A stretch of DNA of 64,000 nucleotides from JAUNSR01 sp036655755 (GTDB lineage: Bacteria > Bacteroidota > Bacteroidia > Bacteroidales > JAUNSR01): assembly GCA_036655755.1 (NCBI GenBank), contig JAVVPN010000002.1, forward strand, positions 1-64,000, in the 5' to 3' direction. The notes under the pieces were generated by a model. It saw nothing but the letters and a program-made list of their open reading frames with translations. It was not told where the DNA came from and did no database searches. How positions within the stretch are numbered: position 1 is the first letter of the stretch; the number at the start of each line of letters is the position of its first letter. Made by a program: the position numbers and the translations under genes. Below, one piece after another: positions 1-7,746 of the stretch.

Positions 1-1
1 G

Positions 2-862
2 ATGAGACAATTAAAGATAACAAAGTCAATTACAAACAGGGAGAGTGCTTCGCTCGACAAGTATCTTCAGGAAATCGGTCGTGAGGACCTAATTACTGTA
101 GAGGAAGAGGTAGAACTAGCCCAGCGTATTAAAAGAGGCGATCGCCGTGCGTTAGAGAAATTAACACGAGCAAACCTTCGTTTTGTGGTATCGGTAGCTA
201 AGCAGTACCAAAATCAAGGGTTAAGTCTTCCCGACTTAATCAATGAGGGTAACTTAGGGCTGATTAAAGCAGCGGAGAAATTTGACGAGACACGCGGATT
301 TAAGTTTATTTCGTACGCTGTATGGTGGATTCGCCAGTCTATACTTCAGGCGTTAGCAGAACAATCGCGTATTGTGCGTCTTCCTTTGAATCAGGTTGGA
401 TCTTTGAATAAGATCAGCAAAGCCTTTTCAAAATTTGAGCAGGAGAATGAACGTAAACCGTCACCCGAAGAACTTGCCGATGAACTGGATATTCCGGTAG
501 ATAAAATTTCGGATACATTAAAAGTTTCGGGTCGTCATATCTCAGTAGATGCTCCATTTGTGGAAGGGGAAGATAATAGCCTGCTTGACGTATTGGTGAA
601 TGATGATTCGCCGATTGCTGACAGAAGCCTTATCAATGAATCTCTTGCGAAGGAAATTGACAGAGCTCTTCAGACATTGGCAGACAGAGAGCGTGATATT
701 ATTAAGATGTTTTTCGGAATTGGCTGTCAGGAAATGACGCTTGAAGAAATTGGCGATAAATTCGGGTTAACCCGTGAACGTGTGCGCCAGATCAAGGAAA
801 AAGCAATCCGCAAACTTCGTCAGAAATCACGTAGCGATCTGCTTAAGTCGTATTTAGGGTAA
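2..862 (+). CDS. rpoD: Primary RNA polymerase sigma factor RpoD
   Basis: Housekeeping sigma-70 factor that directs core RNA polymerase to promoters. At 286 aa it is full length for Bacteroidetes, whose primary sigma lacks region 1.1. Region 1.2 (SLDKYLQEIG, about residues 18-27), region 2 with RFVVSVAKQYQ and the WWIRQSI stretch near 108, region 3, and a C-terminal region 4 helix-turn-helix (LTRERVRQIKEKAIRKL) are all present. The ATG is at base 2, so its promoter and ribosome binding site lie outside the window. It ends before a strong shared terminator. The TAnnTTTG elements found elsewhere in the window are the type this sigma family is known to recognise. Identification is secure. Confidence 0.97.
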   Translation: MRQLKITKSITNRESASLDKYLQEIGREDLITVEEEVELAQRIKRGDRRALEKLTRANLRFVVSVAKQYQNQGLSLPDLINEGNLGLIKAAEKFDETRGFKFISYAVWWIRQSILQALAEQSRIVRLPLNQVGSLNKISKAFSKFEQENERKPSPEELADELDIPVDKISDTLKVSGRHISVDAPFVEGEDNSLLDVLVNDDSPIADRSLINESLAKEIDRALQTLADRERDIIKMFFGIGCQEMTLEEIGDKFGLTRERVRQIKEKAIRKLRQKSRSDLLKSYLG

Positions 863-881
863 AAATATTGGATTGCAAATT

Positions 882-928
882 GCAATAAAAAAACCCGTCA
901 TGGTTTACATGACGGGTTTTTTTATTGC
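882..928. terminator. Bidirectional terminator between rpoD and the XRE gene
   Basis: A 21-bp perfect inverted repeat (882-902 with 908-928) encloses a 5-nt loop and carries a run of seven A on one side and seven T on the other, so it can end transcription from both directions. It overlaps the stop codon of the leftward regulator gene. Confidence 0.9.
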
Positions 929-1134
929 TCGCTATCTTTGTATTCGAGTATATCAGCTGGCTGACAATCAAGTACCTTGCAAATCGCTTCGAGGGTAGAA
1001 AAACGGATAGCCTTTGCTTTACCTGTTTTTAATACCGAAAGGTTTGCCGGTGTAATGTCTACCCGTTCAGAAAGCTCATTTAATGATATTTTTCGACGGG
1101 CCATCATAATGTCTAGATTAACAATAATAGGCAT
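922..1134 (-). CDS. Small XRE/YozG-type helix-turn-helix regulator
   Basis: A 70-aa protein that is almost entirely one DNA-binding domain. The helix-turn-helix runs from about residue 14 to 65 (SLNELSERVDITPANLSVLKTGKA then FSTLEAICKVLDCQPADIL), typical of the Cro/CI-like YozG family. There is no ligand-binding domain. The gene lies 46 bp downstream of a DUF2975 membrane protein on the same strand, and these two families are commonly found paired, which suggests a membrane-linked regulatory unit. Targets are unknown. The pairing is family knowledge; a shared transcript is inferred from orientation and spacing. Confidence 0.85.
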   Translation of the reverse strand: MPIIVNLDIMMARRKISLNELSERVDITPANLSVLKTGKAKAIRFSTLEAICKVLDCQPADILEYKDSEQ

Positions 1135-1180
1135 ATATCTTCTTTTCTTTTATTCGTTGTTGTTCTGCCTGCCGGATTTA

Positions 1181-1840
1181 TCAAATGGTCAGGTCTTGTT
1201 CTTCTTTTAGCCGTAATCCAATGGCAAAAATCTCTGCAACCAGCAAGGATGCTAATCCGATTACCAAATTGTAAGTTTGTACTGCACTGCTCCAATCTAT
1301 CTTATATCCTTGCACATTTACCTGCTCCAGAATAGAACTATAATTCAGATAACTGAATAATAGATTAATTGAAAATACAACCAAAAAGGCAATACCCAGC
1401 CTTTTCAGATGACGCACGTTGGCCCATTCAAAGATTTGGGAGCGATTTATGTTACGAATTAGTTTAACAAACTGCACAAATCCCATAATCATTGCGGCCA
1501 GAGAGGTAAGTAGCAATAATAAAACCAGTATTAATTCGCTTTTTGTAAATTCTTTATCTACTCGCGTGATAATTTCATTGTATTGTACCGGCATCCATTT
1601 TTCCGAGCGATCATTATAGATTGAATCAGGATAACTACCCGGTTGGGTTGGTGCAAGTCTGATTACAGTATAAAGATCAACAACATAAGTCTTATCTTTC
1701 TGGGTTTGTTCTGTGTTTTCCTTCCGGATAATTTGCCAAGCTTCATTTGTTCCTTCTACGCCTCCTACAATATTAAGAGATAACGAAACTCCTAGGGCGC
1801 AGAATAAGAGAAAACAGATCAAGTTTAGTTTAGTCTTCAT
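1181..1840 (-). CDS. DUF2975 family membrane protein
   Basis: An integral membrane protein of unknown function, 219 aa from the ATG at 1840; an in-frame TTG four codons upstream is the alternative start. Four hydrophobic segments can be seen: one at the N-terminus, one near 100-125 (rich in Leu, after KSELILV), one near 145-165 and one near 190-210. A long soluble loop lies between the first and second segments and probably faces the periplasm. This is the layout of DUF2975 proteins, which usually sit beside a YozG-type regulator as here. The domain call rests on topology and the neighbour. Confidence 0.75.
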   Translation of the reverse strand: MKTKLNLICFLLFCALGVSLSLNIVGGVEGTNEAWQIIRKENTEQTQKDKTYVVDLYTVIRLAPTQPGSYPDSIYNDRSEKWMPVQYNEIITRVDKEFTKSELILVLLLLLTSLAAMIMGFVQFVKLIRNINRSQIFEWANVRHLKRLGIAFLVVFSINLLFSYLNYSSILEQVNVQGYKIDWSSAVQTYNLVIGLASLLVAEIFAIGLRLKEEQDLTI

Positions 1841-1998
1841 ATTACAGTGCAATATATCATTTATATATTATTTATTTTTTCAAAGATAAATAAAAGCGTT
1901 AGGAATGGTGTGAAAATACGATTCAAAATAAGGGGATATCCCAAATATCACATTTCGGACATCCCCGCTTAAAAGGTTATGATTTAATATATAGAAGT

Positions 1999-2418
1999 TT
2001 ATTTTTTAGCCAGAAGAGACTGAGCATCTTCCAGAGAACAAGTTTGTTGTTGTGTATTCAAATCGAATTTTTTAGTCTTATTATCCCATTTCGCATAGTC
2101 AATCTCAACCGTATTGTTAGCATCGTTGTAAACACAACTCATTTTGAAGTTATTTACCCATTTATCTTGTTTCGAATCCCAACGATAAGCTATCTTTTCG
2201 GCAATCCGGCCCAATGCATCGTATTTGTATTCATACATCGTTTTCGGATTTAGTCCGTTTGTATCTCCATCTCGTTCGAAAACAGTTTTCGAGACCATCA
2301 TGTCATTTTCATATTTCGTATCGTAAATGAAGTTGTTTTCTCCTTGTGCCGATACAAATGCGCAGTTCATAACTACTATTAAAGAAAAAAGAAACGATTT
2401 AAAAGATAAAGCTTTCAT
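1999..2418 (-). CDS. Secreted DUF3836-like protein
   Basis: A 139-aa exported protein with a clear signal peptide (MKALSFKSFLFSLIVVMNCAFVSAQ, cleavage probably near residue 25). The mature part is polar and rich in Tyr, Lys and Asp, with a repeated Tyr-rich strand pattern (MYEYKYDALGRIAEKIAYRWD and then KWVNNFKMSCVYNDANNTVEI), as in the small beta-strand DUF3836 proteins of Bacteroidales. Function is unknown. It stands alone between terminators and has two unusual palindromes upstream (2453-2522). The family name is from recognition of the pattern, so moderate confidence. Confidence 0.65.
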   Translation of the reverse strand: MKALSFKSFLFSLIVVMNCAFVSAQGENNFIYDTKYENDMMVSKTVFERDGDTNGLNPKTMYEYKYDALGRIAEKIAYRWDSKQDKWVNNFKMSCVYNDANNTVEIDYAKWDNKTKKFDLNTQQQTCSLEDAQSLLAKK

Positions 2419-2452
2419 AATATCAAAATTTAGATTTTACATTCTGTTTATT

Positions 2453-2522
2453 TATCGTTTTTCGATATACAAAGGTTCAAATAATATTTCTAACCACCAA
2501 ACTAATTTATCGAAAAACGATA
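2453..2522. promoter_or_regulatory. Twin palindromes TATCG-N5-CGATA upstream of the DUF3836 gene
   Basis: Two 15-bp palindromes, TATCGTTTTTCGATA (2453-2467) and TATCGAAAAACGATA (2508-2522), lie 35-105 bp upstream of the leftward DUF3836 gene. They are reverse complements of each other, and their starts are 55 bp apart (about five helical turns), so a dimeric regulator could bind both on one face of the DNA. No binding protein is known to me for this motif. They could alternatively pair with each other as a long hairpin. Confidence 0.5.
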
Positions 2523-2618
2523 AATATTTCTCTTTTTAGGAGAAATATATCCTTTTATCCAAATAATAATACATTATGTAACAGTTAGGTGCTTTTAATT
2601 TGATATTTGAATACAAAA

Positions 2619-2664
2619 AAACCTCCATTTCAATCACTTTGATAAATGAAAGAAATGGAGGTTT
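2619..2664 (-). terminator. Terminator after the S9 peptidase gene
   Basis: Left arm 2619-2631 pairs perfectly with 2652-2664 (13 bp, AAACCTCCATTTC and its complement) across a 20-nt loop. On the minus strand the hairpin is followed by a run of T, placing it as the terminator of the dipeptidyl peptidase operon. Confidence 0.8.
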
Positions 2665-2681
2665 GGTTTAAATAATGTTAA

Positions 2682-5210
2682 TTACTCCAATGGGAGTTGT
2701 GGATAGAGCGCTTCCCACCATTGGGGCTCATCTTTCAGCCATTTGGCAAAGAAAGCGAATATGCTTTTCTTCCAGGCCAAACGTTTGTCAAATTGTGCGA
2801 TTCCGTGGTTTTCACCTTCCACCTGGATAAAATCCACCTGTTTTCCGAGCAATTTGAGAGCGGTAAACATCTGGATACTTTCCCCTATCGGTACGTTTGT
2901 ATCGGCCGTACCATGCAGAAGGAGTAACGGAGTATTTATCTTGTCGGCATGAAACAGCGGGCTCTGCTCTACATAGAGCTGTGGGTTGTTCCAAGGATAG
3001 CTGTGCGCGCTTGCCGCCGCACTGTATGAATATCCCCAGAACCCTTCGCCCCAATAGCTCGACAACGCGCTGATGCCGGCATGTGAAACAGCTGCGGCGA
3101 ATATATCGGTGCGTGTTTGCAGATACATGGTCATGAAACCGCCATATGATGCGCCCATACACCCTACTTTCTTCGCATTGACAAATGGATGCTCGTTACA
3201 GAACTTCTTTACTCCGGTGATGATATCGTCTGCCGTACGTTTACCCCATGCATTTACATGGCGTGCCGCGAATTCTTGTCCGAATCCGATTGTCCCCGAC
3301 GGTTGCAACACATACACCACGTATCCTTGGGCTGCATACAGGTGCATCGAGTAGGGGTGGAAGAAATTACGATTGGTCGGAGTGGTGCCGCTATAATAAT
3401 ATACCAGCATCGGGTATTTTTTCGACGGATCAAAATCGGCCGGTAAGTAATAGCGCCCTTCGATGGTAGTGCCATCTTCCGAAACGAAATTCCACTCTTT
3501 TACTTCTCCCAATTCATAGTCGGCTGCTTGCTTTGCCTGCGGTGCATCTACCAATGCCGAACGATCATTTTTCAGATTGAGCGCATACACCCGGTCGGGG
3601 GCCGATACGCTGTTCCCTGAATATACTGCCTGTAGCGTATTTGTTGCCGGCGAAAAGGTCGTCAACACATCCACTTCGAGCGGAAGTTTGCTAAATGTTC
3701 CTTTTTGGGGCGTATAAGCGTAAAGATCTACATAATCACGGTCGGTACAGGTCATGTAAATACGGTTGTCTGCCTTGTGCCACCATGCTTGCTGGATGGA
3801 TGGTGCGAAGGTTTTTGTTACCGGCCGTATTGTTCGGTCGGCAAAGCTATATAGATACGCCTGTACGTCATACATGTTGGCAATCTGTCCCGGCTCAATA
3901 TTCAAACCGATTCCGTCGAACGATTCTCCCGATCCCAGCACCAACAGCTGCTTGCCGTCGGGCGAATACTGTATGCCGTTGACGAATCCGATTTTCGACC
4001 AAAGCGTATCCACTTCAAACGTATTCAGATCCACTTCGTAAAACGAGGAGCGGCGAAACGGACGTTCGGTAAGCAGGGTTTCATGTTCGGAAACCAGTAC
4101 TTTTTTACTGTCGAACCGGATATCTTCTACAAATGAGCTGTGATATCCATACGTCATCTGTTCGAACAGTCCGGTAGCCAGCGTATATTTTCCTACCGAA
4201 TAACGGGTGCGCCAGTTTGGCTGACGGTCATCGGGAACGATCACCTGCGATACGGCCTTACGGGTATCCGGAAACTGCTCTGCGTTTGTAAAGATGAGCG
4301 TCTGTTCGTCGGGTGTCCATGAGAAGCTTCCCGCAGGTAATTGAGTTGCAACTACGCTTTCCGCCATTGTAGCCGGATCGAGCGTCAGAAGCGTACGTCC
4401 GTCCATCCCTGTTTGGGTATAATACAGTTTATTTGTAGTGGGCATCCATCCTAAATCGGCAATCTCTTTCCAATTGGCAATCGTACGGTTCTCTTTCAGG
4501 CGCACTACCTTCTTATAGCTCTCTCGTTTGCCATCTTTCAAAACAGTATAGCCGGTAAGGATCGCATAATCGCCATTCGGCGAGATCATGTTTTGGCCCG
4601 TACGTCCGCCGGTCATCTGATCTTCAATCGTAAGCGGATGGCGCGACGAAAGCAATGTTTCTACTTCAGCCAGCGTGTCGGTCGGGATCACCGATACGCC
4701 GATAGCGGGAGCACATTTATCCGAAGCTGCCGACAGGTATTTGATAACCACCTCTTTTTGGCCCGGTTCGAGCGTAAGCTGCGCTATCGCTTTTTCCGCT
4801 TTCGAAATCGAATCCTGTAGGGAGCTTTTCTCCCCCACTTTTTCGCCATTTACAAAAAGTTGCAACATGCCGGGGCTTTTCACCTCTACCGAAGCCTTTG
4901 TATAGCGATCCGTACGTATATAAAAACGATAAAGCGAAAACCCGTATCCTGTTTCCGCTTTCACAGGCGTAAAATACAGGTCATTTCCTGCTTCAGCCAG
5001 ATTCCAGTTCATATTCGCCGTATTTACCGGCATGTTGAGTAATGATTTGTCTGTAAACGGTTCGTTCTTCACGTTTACACTGTCGATCATGATCGGTTTT
5101 CGAAGCGGAATCAGTTCGCTTCGGTTCATTTGCTTCACCTGCAGTGTGCCTGCCTGTGTAGATAACAGGCAGAGCGCAAAGCAGCTGAATAAAGCAGTTC
5201 GTTTATTCAT
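2682..5210 (-). CDS. S9 family prolyl oligopeptidase (dipeptidyl peptidase-like)
   Basis: An exported serine peptidase of 842 aa that probably cleaves dipeptides or short peptides from peptide N-termini. A signal peptide covers about residues 1-20. A beta-propeller-like region with DPP IV-type repeats fills the middle, and an alpha/beta hydrolase domain occupies about 590-842. The catalytic triad is visible: Ser688 in GASYGG, Asp770 in HGTAD and His802 in GENHG. The N-terminal 150 residues also hold a small beta-rich segment not typical of short S9 enzymes. It lies 12 bp downstream of an S46 dipeptidyl peptidase on the same strand, so the two are probably co-transcribed for peptide use. Exact specificity cannot be read from the sequence. 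Confidence 0.9.
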   Translation of the reverse strand: MNKRTALFSCFALCLLSTQAGTLQVKQMNRSELIPLRKPIMIDSVNVKNEPFTDKSLLNMPVNTANMNWNLAEAGNDLYFTPVKAETGYGFSLYRFYIRTDRYTKASVEVKSPGMLQLFVNGEKVGEKSSLQDSISKAEKAIAQLTLEPGQKEVVIKYLSAASDKCAPAIGVSVIPTDTLAEVETLLSSRHPLTIEDQMTGGRTGQNMISPNGDYAILTGYTVLKDGKRESYKKVVRLKENRTIANWKEIADLGWMPTTNKLYYTQTGMDGRTLLTLDPATMAESVVATQLPAGSFSWTPDEQTLIFTNAEQFPDTRKAVSQVIVPDDRQPNWRTRYSVGKYTLATGLFEQMTYGYHSSFVEDIRFDSKKVLVSEHETLLTERPFRRSSFYEVDLNTFEVDTLWSKIGFVNGIQYSPDGKQLLVLGSGESFDGIGLNIEPGQIANMYDVQAYLYSFADRTIRPVTKTFAPSIQQAWWHKADNRIYMTCTDRDYVDLYAYTPQKGTFSKLPLEVDVLTTFSPATNTLQAVYSGNSVSAPDRVYALNLKNDRSALVDAPQAKQAADYELGEVKEWNFVSEDGTTIEGRYYLPADFDPSKKYPMLVYYYSGTTPTNRNFFHPYSMHLYAAQGYVVYVLQPSGTIGFGQEFAARHVNAWGKRTADDIITGVKKFCNEHPFVNAKKVGCMGASYGGFMTMYLQTRTDIFAAAVSHAGISALSSYWGEGFWGYSYSAAASAHSYPWNNPQLYVEQSPLFHADKINTPLLLLHGTADTNVPIGESIQMFTALKLLGKQVDFIQVEGENHGIAQFDKRLAWKKSIFAFFAKWLKDEPQWWEALYPQLPLE

Positions 5211-5222
5211 GCTATATGATTA

Positions 5223-7400
5223 TTATTGAATAATGTCCATCTCTTCGATCAGGTGAGAAGCTCCCGCATATTTGTCGATAATAAACAAGATGTAACGCAC
5301 ATCCACATTAATGGTGCGTTGCAGGTTCGGTTCGAATACGATATCGCCGCTCATCGCTTCCCAGTTGCCATCGAATGCACAACCGATCAGTTCCCCTTTC
5401 GCATTGATTACCGGGCTACCCGAGTTTCCGCCCGTAATGTCGTTGCTCGACAGGAAGTTTACAGGCATCTCTCCGTTCGGAAGCGCGTATTTGCCATAAT
5501 CCTTGTTCAACCAAAGCGTTTTCAGCTTTTCAGGCACAACAAATTCCCAATTGTTCGGATCCTCTTTCTCCATCACACCTTTCAATGTAGTCAGGTAATG
5601 ATAGGTTACCCCGTCTTTCGGATCGTACGGAAGTACTTTCCCGTAAGTCATACGCAATGTGAAGTTGGCGTCGGGATAAACCGGCGCGCCGTCGGCCATT
5701 TCAAGCAGCCCGGCGATATAGGTTTTGCGAGCTTCAGCCAACGCAGTGTTTGCTGGCGCAAGCATACCCGAAAGTTCATCCGATTTTGCCTGTACCGAGC
5801 GCGCGTAACGGATCATTTCATCCTGCTGAATCGCTTTAAGCGTAGGTTTTTTCTTGAATTTGTCAAGGTTTGCCTGCGAAGCGAAGATAGAGCGAGAGAA
5901 ACAAGCATTCAAGAATGCTGCAACATTTCCTTTATACTCTTTTTTGATATAATGCAATACCGACGGCCAAGCAGCTTCAGGCATATCTTGCATATAGGTT
6001 TCAAGGATGGTTTGCGCTACCTTTTTGTCTACCGCAAAGTTATAATCCTTATTGGCGAACAGTTTGAATCCTACCGTCAGTTTTTTAAGCTCTACGTTGA
6101 TAATTTCCTGGTTCTTTGTGCGGATGGCCTCTTCGAAGGCTTCACTCACATTCGGAATGCGCGAAAACTCGATTGAGCGGATCAGTGATTCACGCAGATA
6201 GCTTAGCTGATATTTCAGTGAATCGGTCTCTTTCGTTAGCTTGTTGATGGTATTGAGCGCCTCGCTGTATTCCGGTTTGTTGTTGCGGACAGCCCATTCG
6301 GCAAACGCTTTCTCTTCGGCAAGTTTACGATCTACTACCTTCAGGTTGTTGAGCGCGTCGTTCATTCCGATCGAGTTTTTGTAATAGTTGGCCGAGCCGG
6401 CATATTTACTGGCATACTGAATACGTACCTGTGGATCGGCAAGCATCTCTTTAAGCAGCACCTCTTGGCGTTTACCACGCACGTCGATCATGGTTTTATT
6501 CGTTACGTCGCGTCGGCTTGCTACCTCTGCCGAAGTATAGAAGCGGTTGGTCGATCCCGGGAAGCCCATGATCATGGCGTAATCGCCCGGCTGAGGTCCT
6601 TTTGTAGAGATGTTGAACCATTTTTTAGGGCGCAACGGTACGTTGTCTTCCGAATACGCGGCCGGATTACCATCTTTATCTGCATATACGCGGAATAAAG
6701 AGAAGTCGCCCGTATGACGTGGCCACATCCAGTTGTCGGTATCGGCTCCGAACTTCCCGATTGATGAAGGGGGAGCCCCTACCATACGTACGTCATTATA
6801 GATTTTGTTGGTAAACATGTAGTATTTGTTCCCTCCGAAGAATGGCTTGATCTCAACTTTGATACCGTCGCCCTGTTTCGCTGCTCCCGGTATTTTTTCG
6901 ATCAGCTTACGCAAGTAAGAAGGCGACAGATAGTCCATCTCTTTTTTTGCGGTATCGTTGGCCAGCGCTTCGGTTACGAAAGCGGTTACATCGTCAATGC
7001 GGTCGATGAATTCAACTTTCAGTCCCGGTGTAGGCAACTCTTCGCTGCGGTTCATCGCCCAGAATCCGTCTTGCAGGTAGTCGTGCTCCACTGTACTGTG
7101 TTGTTGGATAGCACCATATCCGCAATGGTGATTGGTTAGCAATAACCCCTCCGAAGAGATGATTTCGCCTGTACAACCGTTGCCGAAAATCACCACGGCG
7201 TCTTTCAGGCTCACTCCGTCGGGAGTATAGACGCTGTCTACCTCCATCAATAATCCGGCTTCTTTCAGTTGATCCGAATTTTGTTGTTTTAAAAGGGGCA
7301 ACAGCCACATTCCTTCGTCCGCTTTAGCGGGTAGCAGGGTCGCTGTTCCGGCTAAAAACGCAAGAAGCATTTTGTTCGAAAATAAGTTTTTTAAATGCAT
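5223..7400 (-). CDS. S46 family dipeptidyl peptidase, DPP7-like
   Basis: A periplasmic serine peptidase of 725 aa that releases dipeptides from peptide N-termini. A signal peptide covers residues 1-27. The chymotrypsin-like halves are seen as the catalytic His in TNHHCGYG (about 91-92) and the nucleophile Ser660 in GGNSGSP. Counting 18 residues on from that serine, as in the characterised Porphyromonas enzymes, gives Gly678 in FDGNWE. DPP7 has Gly at this S1-site position and DPP11 has Arg, so a hydrophobic P1 preference is inferred rather than Asp/Glu. It is the first gene of a two-gene operon with the S9 peptidase. Confidence 0.92.
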   Translation of the reverse strand: MHLKNLFSNKMLLAFLAGTATLLPAKADEGMWLLPLLKQQNSDQLKEAGLLMEVDSVYTPDGVSLKDAVVIFGNGCTGEIISSEGLLLTNHHCGYGAIQQHSTVEHDYLQDGFWAMNRSEELPTPGLKVEFIDRIDDVTAFVTEALANDTAKKEMDYLSPSYLRKLIEKIPGAAKQGDGIKVEIKPFFGGNKYYMFTNKIYNDVRMVGAPPSSIGKFGADTDNWMWPRHTGDFSLFRVYADKDGNPAAYSEDNVPLRPKKWFNISTKGPQPGDYAMIMGFPGSTNRFYTSAEVASRRDVTNKTMIDVRGKRQEVLLKEMLADPQVRIQYASKYAGSANYYKNSIGMNDALNNLKVVDRKLAEEKAFAEWAVRNNKPEYSEALNTINKLTKETDSLKYQLSYLRESLIRSIEFSRIPNVSEAFEEAIRTKNQEIINVELKKLTVGFKLFANKDYNFAVDKKVAQTILETYMQDMPEAAWPSVLHYIKKEYKGNVAAFLNACFSRSIFASQANLDKFKKKPTLKAIQQDEMIRYARSVQAKSDELSGMLAPANTALAEARKTYIAGLLEMADGAPVYPDANFTLRMTYGKVLPYDPKDGVTYHYLTTLKGVMEKEDPNNWEFVVPEKLKTLWLNKDYGKYALPNGEMPVNFLSSNDITGGNSGSPVINAKGELIGCAFDGNWEAMSGDIVFEPNLQRTINVDVRYILFIIDKYAGASHLIEEMDIIQ

Positions 7401-7429
7401 ATTAGTGATGTTAATATAATTCTAGCCTA

Positions 7430-7437
7430 CAAACATA
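7430..7437 (-). promoter_or_regulatory. -7 element of the S46 peptidase gene
   Basis: Reads TATGTTTG on the minus strand, matching the Bacteroidetes TAnnTTTG -7 consensus, 30 bp upstream of the start codon. No convincing -33 TTTG is visible. Confidence 0.5.
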
Positions 7438-7485
7438 AAGATAAAAGTTCTGTTTTCAATACGCGCTGTCTCTTTATCTTAATCA

Positions 7486-7579
7486 TGGGCGCGTACGGTT
7501 TGGGACGTGGGCGTGTACCGACCGGGACGCGCTCACGTCCCAAGCCGTACGCGCCCACGTCCCGCACGAAGCTTGGGCC
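7486..7579. repeat. Array A: GC-rich 22-bp phased mosaic repeat
   Basis: Five copies of a 6-bp core occur at exact 22-bp steps: TGGGCG at 7486 and 7508, its reverse complement forms CGCTCA at 7530 and CGCCCA at 7552, and TGGGCC at 7574. The four 16-nt spacers are CGTACGGTTTGGGACG, TGTACCGACCGGGACG, CGTCCCAAGCCGTACG and CGTCCCGCACGAAGCT; the third is the reverse complement of the first with one change. As a result 7486-7508 can pair with 7535-7557 (23 bp, one G-U) around a 26-nt loop. It lies in the 346-bp region between two divergent genes and is far richer in GC than its surroundings. Function unknown. Confidence 0.8.
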
Positions 7580-7674
7580 AAAATAGAATCTGTTACTATG
7601 AAGGGACGATGATAGGTATATCCTACACGCAAATACTTATCTCTGTAAAAGTGAGTTAAGGAATGAATAGTGGT

Positions 7675-7705
7675 TTTGGTAAGTGTGGAAAAAATCGTAC
7701 CTTTG
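7675..7705 (+). promoter_or_regulatory. Promoter of the ABC-F gene
   Basis: A -33 TTTG (7675-7678) and a -7 TACCTTTG (7698-7705) are separated by 19 bp, fitting the Bacteroidetes consensus. The start codon follows 41 bp later. Confidence 0.75.
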
Positions 7706-7746
7706 CGCCCATTAACAGAAAAAATTATTATACTTAATATAAAAGA

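Noticed and set aside
7486..7557. Array A as an ordinary bidirectional terminator
   Set aside because: It lies between divergent genes, where no transcript ends, and no T-run follows either arm.
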